64,000 bases of DNA from Pseudoalteromonas ulvae UL12 (GTDB lineage Bacteria > Pseudomonadota > Gammaproteobacteria > Enterobacterales > Alteromonadaceae): positions 62,001 to 126,000 of the forward strand of contig NZ_AQHJ01000030.1 of NCBI RefSeq assembly GCF_014925405.1, read 5' to 3'. The translations under genes and the position numbers were made by a program. Shown in pieces: positions 34,350 to 43,646 of this stretch. Numbering within the stretch: position 1 is the first letter of the stretch; each line of letters begins with the position of its first letter. The notes beneath the pieces were generated by a model. It searched no databases and was not told where the DNA came from. It saw only the letters and a list, made by a program, of their open reading frames with translations.

Positions 34350-36197
34350 ATGTGTGGAATCGTTGGGGCCGTTGCAGAACGTCCAGTTAATAAAATTTTA
34401 GTAGAAGGCTTAAAGCGCCTTGAATACCGTGGCTACGACTCTGCGGGTGTTGCGCTTTGCAACGCAGGCGAACTTAGTAGCGTCAAAGCGGTTGGTAAAG
34501 TTGTAAATCTTGAACAAGCGCTTAACGAATCAGATGTAAACGGCACAACCGGTATTGCTCATACACGTTGGGCAACACATGGTGGTGTAACAGAAGCGAA
34601 TGCTCACCCACATTTATCAAACAATCAGTTGGCGTTGGTACATAACGGCATTATTGAAAACCATGATAAGTTACGTACGCAATTAAAAGCTGCGGGTTAT
34701 GAGTTTTTATCTGACACCGATACTGAAGTGATGGTACATACCATTCATCAGTTGCGTCAAAACAGCGATTCGCTGCTTGCGGCCGTTCAGCAAGCGGTTA
34801 AGTTATTTGAAGGCGCGTACGGTACGGTTATTTTTGATAAAGCCAATCAAGATGAAATCATCGTTGCTCGTTCAGGTAGCCCATTAGTGATTGGTTTAGG
34901 GTTAGGTGAAAACTTTATCGCCTCGGATCAGTTAGCTTTGTTAGCGGTCACGCGTTCGTTTATCTTCTTAGAAGAAGGTGACGTAGCGCGAGTGACTCGT
35001 GAAACTGTCGAGATTTTCGATGCTAACGGAGTCGCAGTTGAGCGCGAAGTGCACGAATCCAATATCACCCAAGATAACTCAGGCAAAGGTGATTATCGCC
35101 ATTACATGCTCAAAGAAATCTATGAGCAACCAGTCGCGGTACGCAATACTCTTGAAGGCCGTTTAACTGACAACGGTGTGGCACTGGATGCCTTTGGTTC
35201 GTTTTCGGATGGTAGCAACCAAAACAAAAACGCCAACGATATTTTTAAAGATGTAAAACACGTACAAATTATTGCCTGCGGAACTTCATACCACTCAGGT
35301 ATGGTGGCGCGTTATTGGCTTGAGCAATATGCAGGTGTGAGCTGTAATGTGGAAATTGCCTCTGAGTTTCGTTATCGCTCATCGTATGTGCACCCAAATA
35401 GCTTGCTTGTGACGATTTCACAATCGGGCGAAACAGCTGATACCTTAGCGGCATTGCGTTTAGCTAAAGAGCAAGGTTACATGGCATCGATGACGATTTG
35501 TAATGTGGCGGGTTCGTCGTTGGTACGAGAATCAGATTTGGCGTTTATGACCAAAGCTGGCGCCGAAATCGGCGTTGCATCCACTAAAGCCTTTACAACG
35601 CAACTTGTTGGTTTGTTGATGCTAACGGCTGCGATCGCGCAAGAAAAAGGCCTTGAACAAAGTCATATTGTGCATGCGATCAAAACGCTGCCGAATAAAT
35701 TAGAAGAGGCACTGAGTCTTGCTGATTCAATTGAAAATTTAGCTGAAGAATTTGCCGATAAACATCACGCACTCTTTTTAGGCCGTGGTTCGCAATACCC
35801 TATTGCGATGGAAGGGGCGTTAAAGCTTAAAGAAATTTCCTACATTCACGCCGAAGCCTACGCGGCAGGTGAGCTTAAACACGGCCCACTTGCACTCATC
35901 GACGCCGACATGCCAATTATCGTGGTTGCACCTAATAACGAATTGCTTGAAAAACTGAAATCAAACGTTGAAGAAGTCCGCGCCCGTGGCGGCATCATTT
36001 ATGTATTTGCTGACAGTGACTCAGAGTTTAAATCAGATGAGACCATGCGTGCTGTTAATGTGAATCACGTTGATGACATCATCGCACCCGTTGTCTATAC
36101 AATTCCGTTGCAACTGCTTTCATACTACGTAGCGGTCATTAAAGGCACTGATGTTGACCAACCACGCAACTTAGCAAAGTCTGTGACAGTTGAGTAA
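34350..36197 (+). CDS. glmS: Glutamine--fructose-6-phosphate aminotransferase (isomerizing)
   Basis: GlmS makes glucosamine-6-phosphate from fructose-6-phosphate and glutamine, the first step of amino-sugar synthesis. The mature protein begins with Cys2, the glutaminase nucleophile (MCGIVGAV). It has HTRWATHG and the asparagine loop. Two SIS isomerase domains follow ([73 protein letters not shown]), and it ends LAKSVTVE. Length 615 is normal. AGGAG precedes the ATG. A strong terminator follows. Confidence 0.98.
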   Translation: MCGIVGAVAERPVNKILVEGLKRLEYRGYDSAGVALCNAGELSSVKAVGKVVNLEQALNESDVNGTTGIAHTRWATHGGVTEANAHPHLSNNQLALVHNGIIENHDKLRTQLKAAGYEFLSDTDTEVMVHTIHQLRQNSDSLLAAVQQAVKLFEGAYGTVIFDKANQDEIIVARSGSPLVIGLGLGENFIASDQLALLAVTRSFIFLEEGDVARVTRETVEIFDANGVAVEREVHESNITQDNSGKGDYRHYMLKEIYEQPVAVRNTLEGRLTDNGVALDAFGSFSDGSNQNKNANDIFKDVKHVQIIACGTSYHSGMVARYWLEQYAGVSCNVEIASEFRYRSSYVHPNSLLVTISQSGETADTLAALRLAKEQGYMASMTICNVAGSSLVRESDLAFMTKAGAEIGVASTKAFTTQLVGLLMLTAAIAQEKGLEQSHIVHAIKTLPNKLEEALSLADSIENLAEEFADKHHALFLGRGSQYPIAMEGALKLKEISYIHAEAYAAGELKHGPLALIDADMPIIVVAPNNELLEKLKSNVEEVRARGGIIYVFADSDSEFKSDETMRAVNVNHVDDIIAPVVYTIPLQLLSYYVAVIKGTDVDQPRNLAKSVTVE

Positions 36198-36229
36198 AAT
36201 CAATGGGTTGTAATGGTTTTGTTAATATA

Positions 36230-36253
36230 AAAAAGCGCTGAATGCGCTTTTTT
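36230..36253 (+). terminator. Rho-independent terminator of glmS
   Basis: A 9-bp stem (AAAAAGCGC/GCGCTTTTT) with a TGAAT loop is followed by T residues. It lies about 30 bases after the glmS stop. Confidence 0.88.
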
Positions 36254-36307
36254 TGTGTCTAAAACTCTGTTAGTTTGAATGGCGTCTTATTATCTAAAGG
36301 AATAGCC

Positions 36308-37498
36308 ATGCGCTTGCTTACCTCTTTTTGCCTTGTTAGCTTTTTTATTGTTTGTTCTCACATTGCCTTCGCACAATCTGATGTTAAACAGCAAAGTACC
36401 GATTCTTTTCAGCACACACATACATTTAAATCGGTCGTTTTAAATGAAGAGCGTACGGTCGTAGTACAGTTACCTAAAAGTTATCAAGCTGAGCCCAATA
36501 AAATTTACCCTGTGATATATCGCTTAGATGGAGCGGGTAATATACCGCTTGCCAGTGCTGTTATTGAGCGCCTACAAAATGATAATCGTGCGCCTGAGGT
36601 TATTATTGTCGCTATTGAAAACACTAATCGACTTAGAGATTTGTATCCTACAGTGAACAAAGAGCCGCAAGGCCCAGTTGGTGAAGGGGGCGGTGCAGCA
36701 ACGTTTTTAACGTTCTTTGAAGAAGAGCTCATCCCTTTAGTAAATAAGAACTATCGTACGCATAATTATAAAGTGATTTCTGGCGCATCTGCTGGTGGTG
36801 TATTTTCGCTATACGCGTTGCAGGCAAATCCCAAACTATTTCAAGCGCATATTGCGTATAGCCCTGCCGTTTGGTGGAACTATGGTGCATCAGTAAAGAG
36901 CAGCAAAGAATTTATCGAAAAAGCGAAAAACCTGAATTCTTACGTTTATATAAATATCGGCGAAGAAGCTGGCATCATGCGCGAAAGGTACGATGAACTA
37001 CAGCAAGCTATGGAATCGCATAAAGTGCGGGGATTGCGCTTTTTTAATGATGCGTTTGCTGGCATCTCGCATAATTTAACCACTGCTGCTGGCGCATTTA
37101 ATGCCTATTACAACCTGTTTTTGCCTAAACAAATGCCAATGAGCGCTTTAACTGAGGATGTAGCGTCTATTGATCAATATTATAAAACACTCTCTCAGCA
37201 ATGGGGCGAGCAGATATCTCCACCAGATCGCGCTGTGAGATTACTTGGTTATAACCTAACGGATAACAAGCAGTTTACCCGTGCAATAGAGGTGTTTAAA
37301 TATAATATAAAAAACCATCCGCAATCAGTCGATGCGCTTTCAGCTTTATCTTATGGTTATGAAATGCAAGGCGATACTCGTCAAGCTCTCATTCAGATAG
37401 AAGCCGCTTTAGACATCGTCGATGATTCATATCCTTATGTTGATTATTTAAATGAGACAAAAACTCGACTACAAACAATACTAAAAGAGCAGGTATGA
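36308..37498 (+). CDS. Secreted alpha/beta-hydrolase, esterase-D-like, with helical tail
   Basis: A 396-residue protein with a signal peptide (cleavage near AFA-QSD). The esterase domain resembles the Fes/BesA-type family: VVQLPKSYQAEPNKIYPVIYRLDG, then the nucleophile elbow GASAGG (about residue 165) and FFNDAFAGISHN with the likely catalytic His. The C-terminal 100 residues form TPR-like helices (RAIEVFKYNIKNHPQSVDAL). Substrate is unknown; siderophore ester or simple ester are options. ATG 36308 has an AAAGGAA site; the 36275 start would extend the signal peptide oddly. A remnant of a related tail lies at 14291-14590. Confidence 0.85.
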   Translation: MRLLTSFCLVSFFIVCSHIAFAQSDVKQQSTDSFQHTHTFKSVVLNEERTVVVQLPKSYQAEPNKIYPVIYRLDGAGNIPLASAVIERLQNDNRAPEVIIVAIENTNRLRDLYPTVNKEPQGPVGEGGGAATFLTFFEEELIPLVNKNYRTHNYKVISGASAGGVFSLYALQANPKLFQAHIAYSPAVWWNYGASVKSSKEFIEKAKNLNSYVYINIGEEAGIMRERYDELQQAMESHKVRGLRFFNDAFAGISHNLTTAAGAFNAYYNLFLPKQMPMSALTEDVASIDQYYKTLSQQWGEQISPPDRAVRLLGYNLTDNKQFTRAIEVFKYNIKNHPQSVDALSALSYGYEMQGDTRQALIQIEAALDIVDDSYPYVDYLNETKTRLQTILKEQV

Positions 37499-37586
37499 TA
37501 GGGAACTCTATTGAAATGGAGTAAAAATCCGAAACTATAAAAGCGGTGTTTGATCTTTTTACCCGAGGGCTTATTTAAGGTGGCGC

Positions 37587-38315
37587 ATGAAAAAATATCT
37601 TTTGGCCTTATGCTTGATAGTGGTATCAATATCAATACAAGCTAAGCCTTTAAGTGTGGTCTTTGAACATAACCCACCTTTTCAGATGATCAACGACAGT
37701 GGCTTTGGCTATGGCCCGGTATATGACTTTGCACAGGCGCTCGTTAAACAAGCGGGTCTCAGTGCGCAATTTACCCCTAAACCTTGGGCGCGCATTATCG
37801 AAAAAGATGCGCAGCAGCCTAACATCTTAATTTTATCTATTTCAAAAACACCTCAGCGCAGCTCGCACTTTATTTGGTTAACCTCAGTTTATACGGGTCA
37901 GCAATATGTTTGGAAGTTGCGAGGTGGTATTGACCCTGAAGGTAAGCCTGTACAGGTCGCCATTGAGCGCGATTCCCATAAAATGAAAAGCATTGATGCT
38001 TATTTTAAACCGGAGAATGTGCTCAAAGTCTTAAATTCAACTCAGGCTTTAAATGCGTTGATCAAAGGGCGAGTGCACCGGTTTGTCGGGACGAAATTTG
38101 CCGTCTCTGGAAAGCTCAACTCTCTCGGATACAGCCTAGATATGTTAGAGCAACTAGAAATCTTTTATGAAGGTGAATATGCCAGCCAAGGTTTGTATTT
38201 AGCGCTTACTCCAGGTACAGATCCCGAAACGCTACATGCATTACAACGCGCATTAAAGCAACCAGAAATTATGACCCTGCAAATAAATCTCTTGCAAGCT
38301 TTAGACGGTCAATAA
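37587..38315 (+). CDS. Periplasmic amino-acid-type solute-binding protein (family 3)
   Basis: A 242-residue secreted binding protein with a signal peptide (KKYLLALCLIVVSISIQA, cleaved before KPL). The fold starts with LSVVFEHNPPFQMINDSGFGYGPVYDFAQALVKQAG, the SBP_bac_3 opening. No transporter permease or ATPase is adjacent. Such orphan proteins are common in Alteromonadales and may act in sensing or as PBPb-domain secreted proteins. The exact ligand is unknown. Confidence 0.82.
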   Translation: MKKYLLALCLIVVSISIQAKPLSVVFEHNPPFQMINDSGFGYGPVYDFAQALVKQAGLSAQFTPKPWARIIEKDAQQPNILILSISKTPQRSSHFIWLTSVYTGQQYVWKLRGGIDPEGKPVQVAIERDSHKMKSIDAYFKPENVLKVLNSTQALNALIKGRVHRFVGTKFAVSGKLNSLGYSLDMLEQLEIFYEGEYASQGLYLALTPGTDPETLHALQRALKQPEIMTLQINLLQALDGQ

Positions 38316-38546
38316 ATACCTATTCCAACTTATGAATTACCTGATAAAAAACAGACAGCATTAGCAAAATGGGTAATAAATCATGCTTAAATAAAGGCTT
38401 AGACAGTTTTTACTGTGCGACTTTCTTTGTATTTTTTTTGCATAATAACCACTCTGCAATAAACAGATTCATACCCAAAGCAATCAGTCTTTCGTAGTCA
38501 TGCAGGAACTGCGCAATAAGTGGCTTCAGCGTCTCAATGTTAGCGA

Positions 38547-38864
38547 ATGTTAACCATGCAATGGAGCACGATCAGATTTTTTTTAGATGCGTCGCTCTCG
38601 TTACCTAAGCTTGCAGCCCATATATCAAGCTCAGCAAATTATATCTCGCAAACATTAAACGAAGTGATGAGGATGAATTTTTTTGATTATGTGAATCATT
38701 ATCGGGTCAATGCAGCAAAAGATCGCTTACTTAACAGCGATGAAACAGTCATCGACATCGTCATGAATACAGGATTTAATGCCAAATTCTCATTTTATAC
38801 CGCGTTTAAAAAAGTAACAGGTATGACACCCAGTGCGTATCGCAAAGCGGGCAAGACACGTTAA
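38547..38864 (+). pseudogene. Truncated AraC-family regulator (HTH part only)
   Basis: A frame of about 105 residues contains both helix-turn-helix motifs of an AraC protein (LSLPKLAAHISSSANYISQTLNEVM and ETVIDIVMNTGFNAKFSFYTAFKKVTGMTPSAYRK, read in parts). Typical proteins have a further 150-250 residues upstream, a sensor or membrane domain. Here a TAG stop lies one codon before the first usable ATG and no upstream frame continues the protein. It looks like the 3' remnant of a longer gene, although a short DNA-binding protein could still be made. Confidence 0.6.
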
Positions 38865-39016
38865 TCATATCAGCTATTTATTAGCGGTAAAATGCCACTG
38901 AAGAGCAGATATTATCTACTCATAGAAAACGGTGTTTTATTCAATAAAACTAACCAAATTGGCCTGAAATACGCTAAAATTAGCGGCTATTTATTAGCAA
39001 TGAGCACTCACTCTTC

Positions 39017-40318
39017 ATGACTTCAGCGACAACGCCTAACAATTTCACCGATCTTGGTCTTATCCCTCCTTTATTAGCGCGATTGAGCGAAATGGAATAT
39101 CAGCAGCCGACGCCGATTCAAGCGCAGGCGATCCCAAGTGTATTGGCGGGGCGAGACCTGATTGCTGGGGCGAATACTGGTTCGGGTAAAACGGCTACGT
39201 TTGCGCTACCGATGTTGCAAAAGTTAATGCAATATCAGCTAGGGCAATCAGAAAAGAGCACTCAAAAAGGCAACTTTGTGACGGGCTTAGTGTTGGTTCC
39301 AACCCGTGAGCTGGCTGTGCAAGTGGCGGATAGCATTCGCTCTTATGCGGCTCATTTGAATGGTGCCATTAAAACTGTAGCTGTGTTTGGTGGTGTGTCG
39401 GTTAATAAGCAGATGTTAGCGTTACGCGGGGGCTGCGATATTGTGGTCGCGACACCTGGGCGTTTGCTTGATTTGATTTCAAGTAATGCCATTAAGCTTG
39501 ATAAGGTCAGCACCTTAGTACTTGATGAGGCTGATCGCATGTTAGGCCTAGGTTTTACCGAAGAGTTAGCGCAGTTATTGGCATTAATGCCTGCAAAAAA
39601 ACAAACCCTTTTGTTTTCGGCCACGTTTCCTCTGCAAGTACAAAGTTTAACGCAAACCTTGCTCACTGACCCAGTCGAAATCCAAGTACAAAGCAGCGAT
39701 GCCAGCACTGTGGTACAGCGGGTTTTCACTGTCAATAAAGGGCAAAAAACCGAAGTGTTAGCGCACTTAATTGAACAGCATCAATGGCGACAAGCACTGA
39801 TTTTTGTTAATGCTAAAAACCACTGTGAACATTTGGCACAAAAACTCGAAAAACGCGGCATTAGTGCCAAAGTCTTTCATGGCGATAAAGGCCAGTCAGC
39901 GCGTACACGAGTACTTGAAGAGTTCAAAGCGGGTCAAATTGATATCTTGATTGCAACTGACATAGCGGCGCGTGGTTTAGATATTGAAAAGTTGCCTGTG
40001 GTGATTAATTATAACTTGCCTCGCAGTCCTGCTGATTATATGCATCGTATTGGCCGAAGTGGTCGTGCTGGTGAGGTTGGTTTGGCGTTATCACTAATTG
40101 ATCATGAAGATAGCCATCACTTTAAAATTATCGAGAAAAAGAATAAGTTTCGCTTAGAGCGTGAGCAAGTGGCGGGTTTTGAGCTTGATGAATCTAATGA
40201 CGCAGCGCTTCAAACTGTTGAAAAACCAATGGCCAAGCCTGAAGGCACAGGCAAGAAGAAAAATAAGCAGAAAATAAACCCAGAAGATGATGTATGGGCA
40301 GGTTGGCGCAGCAACTAA
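39017..40318 (+). CDS. DEAD-box RNA helicase (RhlE-like)
   Basis: ATP-dependent RNA helicase of 433 residues. Motifs in order: Q motif (PTPIQAQAIPSVLAGRD), I ANTGSGKT, Ia PTRELAVQ, GG, TPGRLLD, II DEAD (residues near 170), III SATF, IV to VI (IATDIAARGLDI, NYNLPRSPADYMHRIGRSGRAG). A lysine-rich C-terminal tail follows the core (GTGKKKNKQK). It is the size of RhlE-type helicases involved in ribosome assembly or RNA decay; the subfamily call is by pattern. A terminator follows. Confidence 0.93.
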   Translation: MTSATTPNNFTDLGLIPPLLARLSEMEYQQPTPIQAQAIPSVLAGRDLIAGANTGSGKTATFALPMLQKLMQYQLGQSEKSTQKGNFVTGLVLVPTRELAVQVADSIRSYAAHLNGAIKTVAVFGGVSVNKQMLALRGGCDIVVATPGRLLDLISSNAIKLDKVSTLVLDEADRMLGLGFTEELAQLLALMPAKKQTLLFSATFPLQVQSLTQTLLTDPVEIQVQSSDASTVVQRVFTVNKGQKTEVLAHLIEQHQWRQALIFVNAKNHCEHLAQKLEKRGISAKVFHGDKGQSARTRVLEEFKAGQIDILIATDIAARGLDIEKLPVVINYNLPRSPADYMHRIGRSGRAGEVGLALSLIDHEDSHHFKIIEKKNKFRLEREQVAGFELDESNDAALQTVEKPMAKPEGTGKKKNKQKINPEDDVWAGWRSN

Positions 40319-40340
40319 GCTGATAAGGCAAAACCACAAG

Positions 40341-40362
40341 AAGGAGCAAGCGCTCCTTTTTT
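40341..40362 (+). terminator. Rho-independent terminator of the helicase gene
   Basis: A 7-bp stem (AAGGAGC/GCTCCTT) with an AAGC loop is followed by TTTTT. It lies 22 bases after the stop codon. Confidence 0.85.
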
Positions 40363-40555
40363 GATGCATTACTAGCAGTAACTTACCCAGTAAAAATAGA
40401 CAGTTATCGCCAATAACTCAGACGAGAGTTGTTTCGCTTAAAAAGGTGCTGACACAAAAGTAACTTGGTCGCAAAAGTAGGTGATCAGTAGGAAACTTTT
40501 GTACATTGTAGCCATTGTTCGCAATTAGCAACTTAGATTAACGGAAATCATCATC

Positions 40556-41503
40556 ATGAAAATTACTCAGGCTAACTGCTTCAAAGCGGTATTGGGCGCA
40601 GTGGTATTATCACAAACCACTGCGTGTTTTGGGCCGCAGGAGTCAAACCAACAAAGTGAATTATCAGCTCCTATGAGCTCAGAGGCGTTGACCTTTGCAA
40701 CATGGAATGTTGAGCACTTGGCTTATCCTGCCAATAAAGGCTGTAAACCACGTAGCAAAGCCGATCTAGCAGCGATGCAAGCGTATGCAGCAAACTTAAA
40801 TGCAGACATTATTGCGCTGCAAGAAGTGGCCTCAGCTCAAGCGATTGCACAGATTTTCCCGCAAGAACAGTGGCAAATTATTGTTTCAAAAAGAGCTGAT
40901 AGCGAAGTGTATAGCTGTCGCGAAACGGGCAATACATCAACACAACAAAAAGTTGCTTTTGCAATCCGTAAAGGGATACAGGTATTAAAACAGCATCACT
41001 ATGATGAACTGGCGCTTGGTTTAAATGGTTTGCGTTATGGCTTATCGGTGACAGTGGATACCGCCGATGGCGCAACCGAAGTAATGAACGTCCACCTTAA
41101 AAGTGGCTGTTTTGTTGATGATTATGAAAAAAGTGATCGCAAAGCCTGTCCAACATTTTCCAAACAAGCTGTATGGCTCGATAAGTGGTTTGAAAGCAAA
41201 GAAGCCAGCAAACAACCGTATATCGTAATGGGTGACTTTAATCATCGCTTAGCCACTAAAAACAATCGCTTAATGCAAGAACTGGCTAATAATAGCAACG
41301 GAAGTACCTCGACACTTGAACATATCACACACGATGTGGTGAGCTGTCACCCGCGTTATCCTGCGCCAATAGATCACCTTTTTGCAGGAGGTTTTAACCA
41401 AGCCAAGCCCGTTAATGTACAAATGCGTTATTTTGCCGATAACAAAGAAAGTGCCATGCTGAGCGATCACTGTGCGGTGACGTTTACGCTTGAGAATAAA
41501 TAA
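40556..41503 (+). CDS. Endonuclease/exonuclease/phosphatase family protein, secreted or lipoprotein
   Basis: A 315-residue protein of the DNase I-like (EEP) fold. Motifs present: FATWNVEHL, ALQEVAS (metal-binding Glu), MGDFNHRL (Asp-Asn pair) and SDHCAV (Asp-His pair). Signal sequence: KAVLGAVVLSQTTACF; the Cys could be a weak lipobox. Substrate may be nucleic acid or a phosphodiester; it has no nuclease-specific domain beyond the core. No operon partner on either side. Confidence 0.87.
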   Translation: MKITQANCFKAVLGAVVLSQTTACFGPQESNQQSELSAPMSSEALTFATWNVEHLAYPANKGCKPRSKADLAAMQAYAANLNADIIALQEVASAQAIAQIFPQEQWQIIVSKRADSEVYSCRETGNTSTQQKVAFAIRKGIQVLKQHHYDELALGLNGLRYGLSVTVDTADGATEVMNVHLKSGCFVDDYEKSDRKACPTFSKQAVWLDKWFESKEASKQPYIVMGDFNHRLATKNNRLMQELANNSNGSTSTLEHITHDVVSCHPRYPAPIDHLFAGGFNQAKPVNVQMRYFADNKESAMLSDHCAVTFTLENK

Positions 41504-41647
41504 GCGGTACTTTGGGTAATTAAACTCTCGCCAGTGGAGACCGGCATTGATGATTATTTGTGATGTGAAGTACAGGGAGAGACACTAGAGTACGGCGATA
41601 GAACATGAACTGTAAAATCGCCGATAAAGAGACTAAAAAGCGTAATA

Positions 41648-41893
41648 TTAACGATAAAAAGCTTCTACAGTACCTTTAGCTGTCATTAAAAGTGGTTGGC
41701 CACGACGATCAAGCGCCTTCGGAGCGGCCACTTTTACCCAACCTTCGCTAATGCAGTATTCTTCTACATCATTACGCTCTTTGCCGTTGAGGCGAATACC
41801 GATATCGTGTTCGATCACGTCCGCATTATAAAATGGGCTACGAGGGTTAATTGAAAGGCGATCTGGTAATGCTGGTTTTGTTGTATCGTTCAT
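41648..41893 (-). CDS. DUF3297 family protein
   Basis: An 81-residue cytoplasmic protein that matches DUF3297 along its full length: PDRLSINPRSPFYN, DIGIRLNGKERNDVEEYCISEGWVKVA and LDRRGQPLLMTAKGTVEAF. Its function is unknown and it is widely conserved in gammaproteobacteria. Transcribed alone, leftward. A perfect 10-bp hairpin (GCAGCTAAAA/TTTTAGCTGC) lies upstream at 41962-41988. Confidence 0.88.
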   Translation of the reverse strand: MNDTTKPALPDRLSINPRSPFYNADVIEHDIGIRLNGKERNDVEEYCISEGWVKVAAPKALDRRGQPLLMTAKGTVEAFYR

Positions 41894-42051
41894 TGTCTTT
41901 ATCTGTAGTGTTTAAATCGTGTGACATTGTAGGTAATCGCGCTGCTTTGCTCAAGCATCATGCAGCTAAAACCCCCATTTTTAGCTGCCCCCTTTCGGGC
42001 TGCGTTTGATGTTTATTATTACAGCGTTAGCGGCTTTTTATATCGAATAAT

Positions 42052-42080
42052 GACAGCATCGACTTTTTGTCGATGCTGTC
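42052..42080 (-). terminator. Hairpin downstream of the MscS gene
   Basis: A perfect 12-bp inverted repeat (GACAGCATCGAC/GTCGATGCTGTC) with a TTTTT loop lies just past the leftward MscS stop. No U-run follows on the minus strand, so this may be a stabilising or Rho-aided end rather than a classical terminator. Confidence 0.55.
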
Positions 42081-42101
42081 GAGTGAAGCGCTAAATAGGG
42101 C

Positions 42102-43418
42102 TTATGATTCTTTTTTGAGTAAGTCTTCGTTGAGTACTCGGACTTCTCGTTGTGGAAATGGAATGGAGATATTATGTGCTTTTAGAGTCTCTAGAATAAT
42201 TAAGAGTAAATCACCGCCGACTCGGTTTTTACCGTCATCAATTCCTAACATCCAAAATTCAACAAACATATTAATGCCATTATCGCCAAAGCTATCAATT
42301 TCACAATCTGGGCGTTCTTCAAAGGGGATCTCTGGTCCACTTATGACTTGAGGATGAGAACCTACAGCTTCTTTAATGATTTCGACCATAGCCCTCACAT
42401 CGGTTGAGTAGGCGACACTAAAGTCGACGCGGTAGCGCTGTTTTGGATCTTTGTGAGTCCAGTTCGTCAGCAGTGAAGAAATGAAAGTTTCATTGGGAAC
42501 TAAAATGTCTTTGCCATCGTAAGTTTCTAAAATAGCGTGGCGCATTTTGAACTCTCGGACAAACCCACTTTTACCATTTTCGAGCTCAACAAAGTCACCA
42601 ATTGTTAACGACTTATCTAGTAATATGATAATCCCTGAAATGAAATTGGATGCGATTGATTGTAAACCTAACCCAAGGCCAACACCTAAAGCCCCACCAA
42701 ACACAGCGAGAGCCGTCAGATTGACGCCCATAATATTGAGTAATAACAAGAAAATAACGCAGAACAATCCCACTTCAAACAGCTTGGTAAATACTTCGCG
42801 GGTACTAATATCAAGCTTTTGCTGGTTTCGAATTATGTTTTTGCCCACATTGTTTGAAGAGCGTCCTAACCAAAATAAAATAGTACCAAAAAACAGTACT
42901 CTCGATAGGCCGTAAAGACTCACTTGGATATTCCCGATATTGATGGAAACAGCTTCAAGAGTTTTAATAAATGTCGGTAGGAAACCCAACAGGTGCAGGA
43001 GAAGAATGGGTAAGCCAATGATTTTAAAAATACCAGACATTAACGAGCTACTGACAAACTCTTTGATGAGTGAGTACACAAATACCAAAACTGCGATATT
43101 TAAGGCGGTATTGATTAACCAGGTCGGGAAATCTGCAGTGATGCCAATTGATGTAAATATTCGTAATAAAATAATGGCAACAAGTGGATAAACAACATAA
43201 CTCAGTTTGACTATGAGTAAATGAATAGGGTGACTGTCAGCGTTCAGATTGTGGCTGTTATCAATTCGCTTTTTTACCGTTTGACGGTAAATCCAATATG
43301 CAGAAGCATAACTTGTGATAATGACGAGTAGTTGAATGTAGGTCGCTTGTTGACCTAGCAGTGATTGCGCATTCAACCAGAAATTAGACAACAGTGCAGA
43401 TAGATCGTCGGTATTCAT
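42102..43418 (-). CDS. MscS-type mechanosensitive ion channel
   Basis: A 438-residue membrane protein with about five helices before the conserved pore helix and beta domain (LTALAVFGGALGVGLGLGLQSIASNFISGIIILLDKSLTIGDFVEL, read in parts). The C-terminal soluble domain has ILVPNETFISSLLTNW and INMFVEFWMLG, ending PFPQREVRVLN. It opens under membrane tension to release solutes in hypo-osmotic shock. ATG 43418 was chosen over the TTG at 43445, with AAGAAGG about 12 bases upstream. It belongs to the larger MscK/YbdG-like group, but the subclass is uncertain. Confidence 0.9.
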   Translation of the reverse strand: MNTDDLSALLSNFWLNAQSLLGQQATYIQLLVIITSYASAYWIYRQTVKKRIDNSHNLNADSHPIHLLIVKLSYVVYPLVAIILLRIFTSIGITADFPTWLINTALNIAVLVFVYSLIKEFVSSSLMSGIFKIIGLPILLLHLLGFLPTFIKTLEAVSINIGNIQVSLYGLSRVLFFGTILFWLGRSSNNVGKNIIRNQQKLDISTREVFTKLFEVGLFCVIFLLLLNIMGVNLTALAVFGGALGVGLGLGLQSIASNFISGIIILLDKSLTIGDFVELENGKSGFVREFKMRHAILETYDGKDILVPNETFISSLLTNWTHKDPKQRYRVDFSVAYSTDVRAMVEIIKEAVGSHPQVISGPEIPFEERPDCEIDSFGDNGINMFVEFWMLGIDDGKNRVGGDLLLIILETLKAHNISIPFPQREVRVLNEDLLKKES

Positions 43419-43646
43419 TGGGTATTTAAACCTTCTTAAATTCAATCAGTTTCGTATTGATGGGTACAGATCCATAAAGTTAATTATTGTCCATTAAATA
43501 ACGTTTTACTGACATATTGAAATATGGTTTTATTATAAGCAACTTATCATGCAATCGGTTATTTGATTGGTACCATTTTATGAAAAATGAGTAAATAAGC
43601 CCGATTTTGCCAGCTCTGTTTGGCATGAGTTTTTTAGATGACCCTT

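Noticed and set aside
38370..38545. Minus-strand open frame reading LKPLIAQFLHDYERLIALG...
   Set aside because: About 50 codons look protein-like, but there is no start codon or ribosome-binding site and it overlaps the AraC remnant; too little to call a gene.
41962..41988. Riboswitch or sRNA at the hairpin upstream of DUF3297
   Set aside because: A perfect 10-bp hairpin is present, but there is no known riboswitch pattern and no promoter evidence.
42067..43191. Plus-strand frames opposite the MscS gene
   Set aside because: They are antisense shadows of a conserved channel gene.
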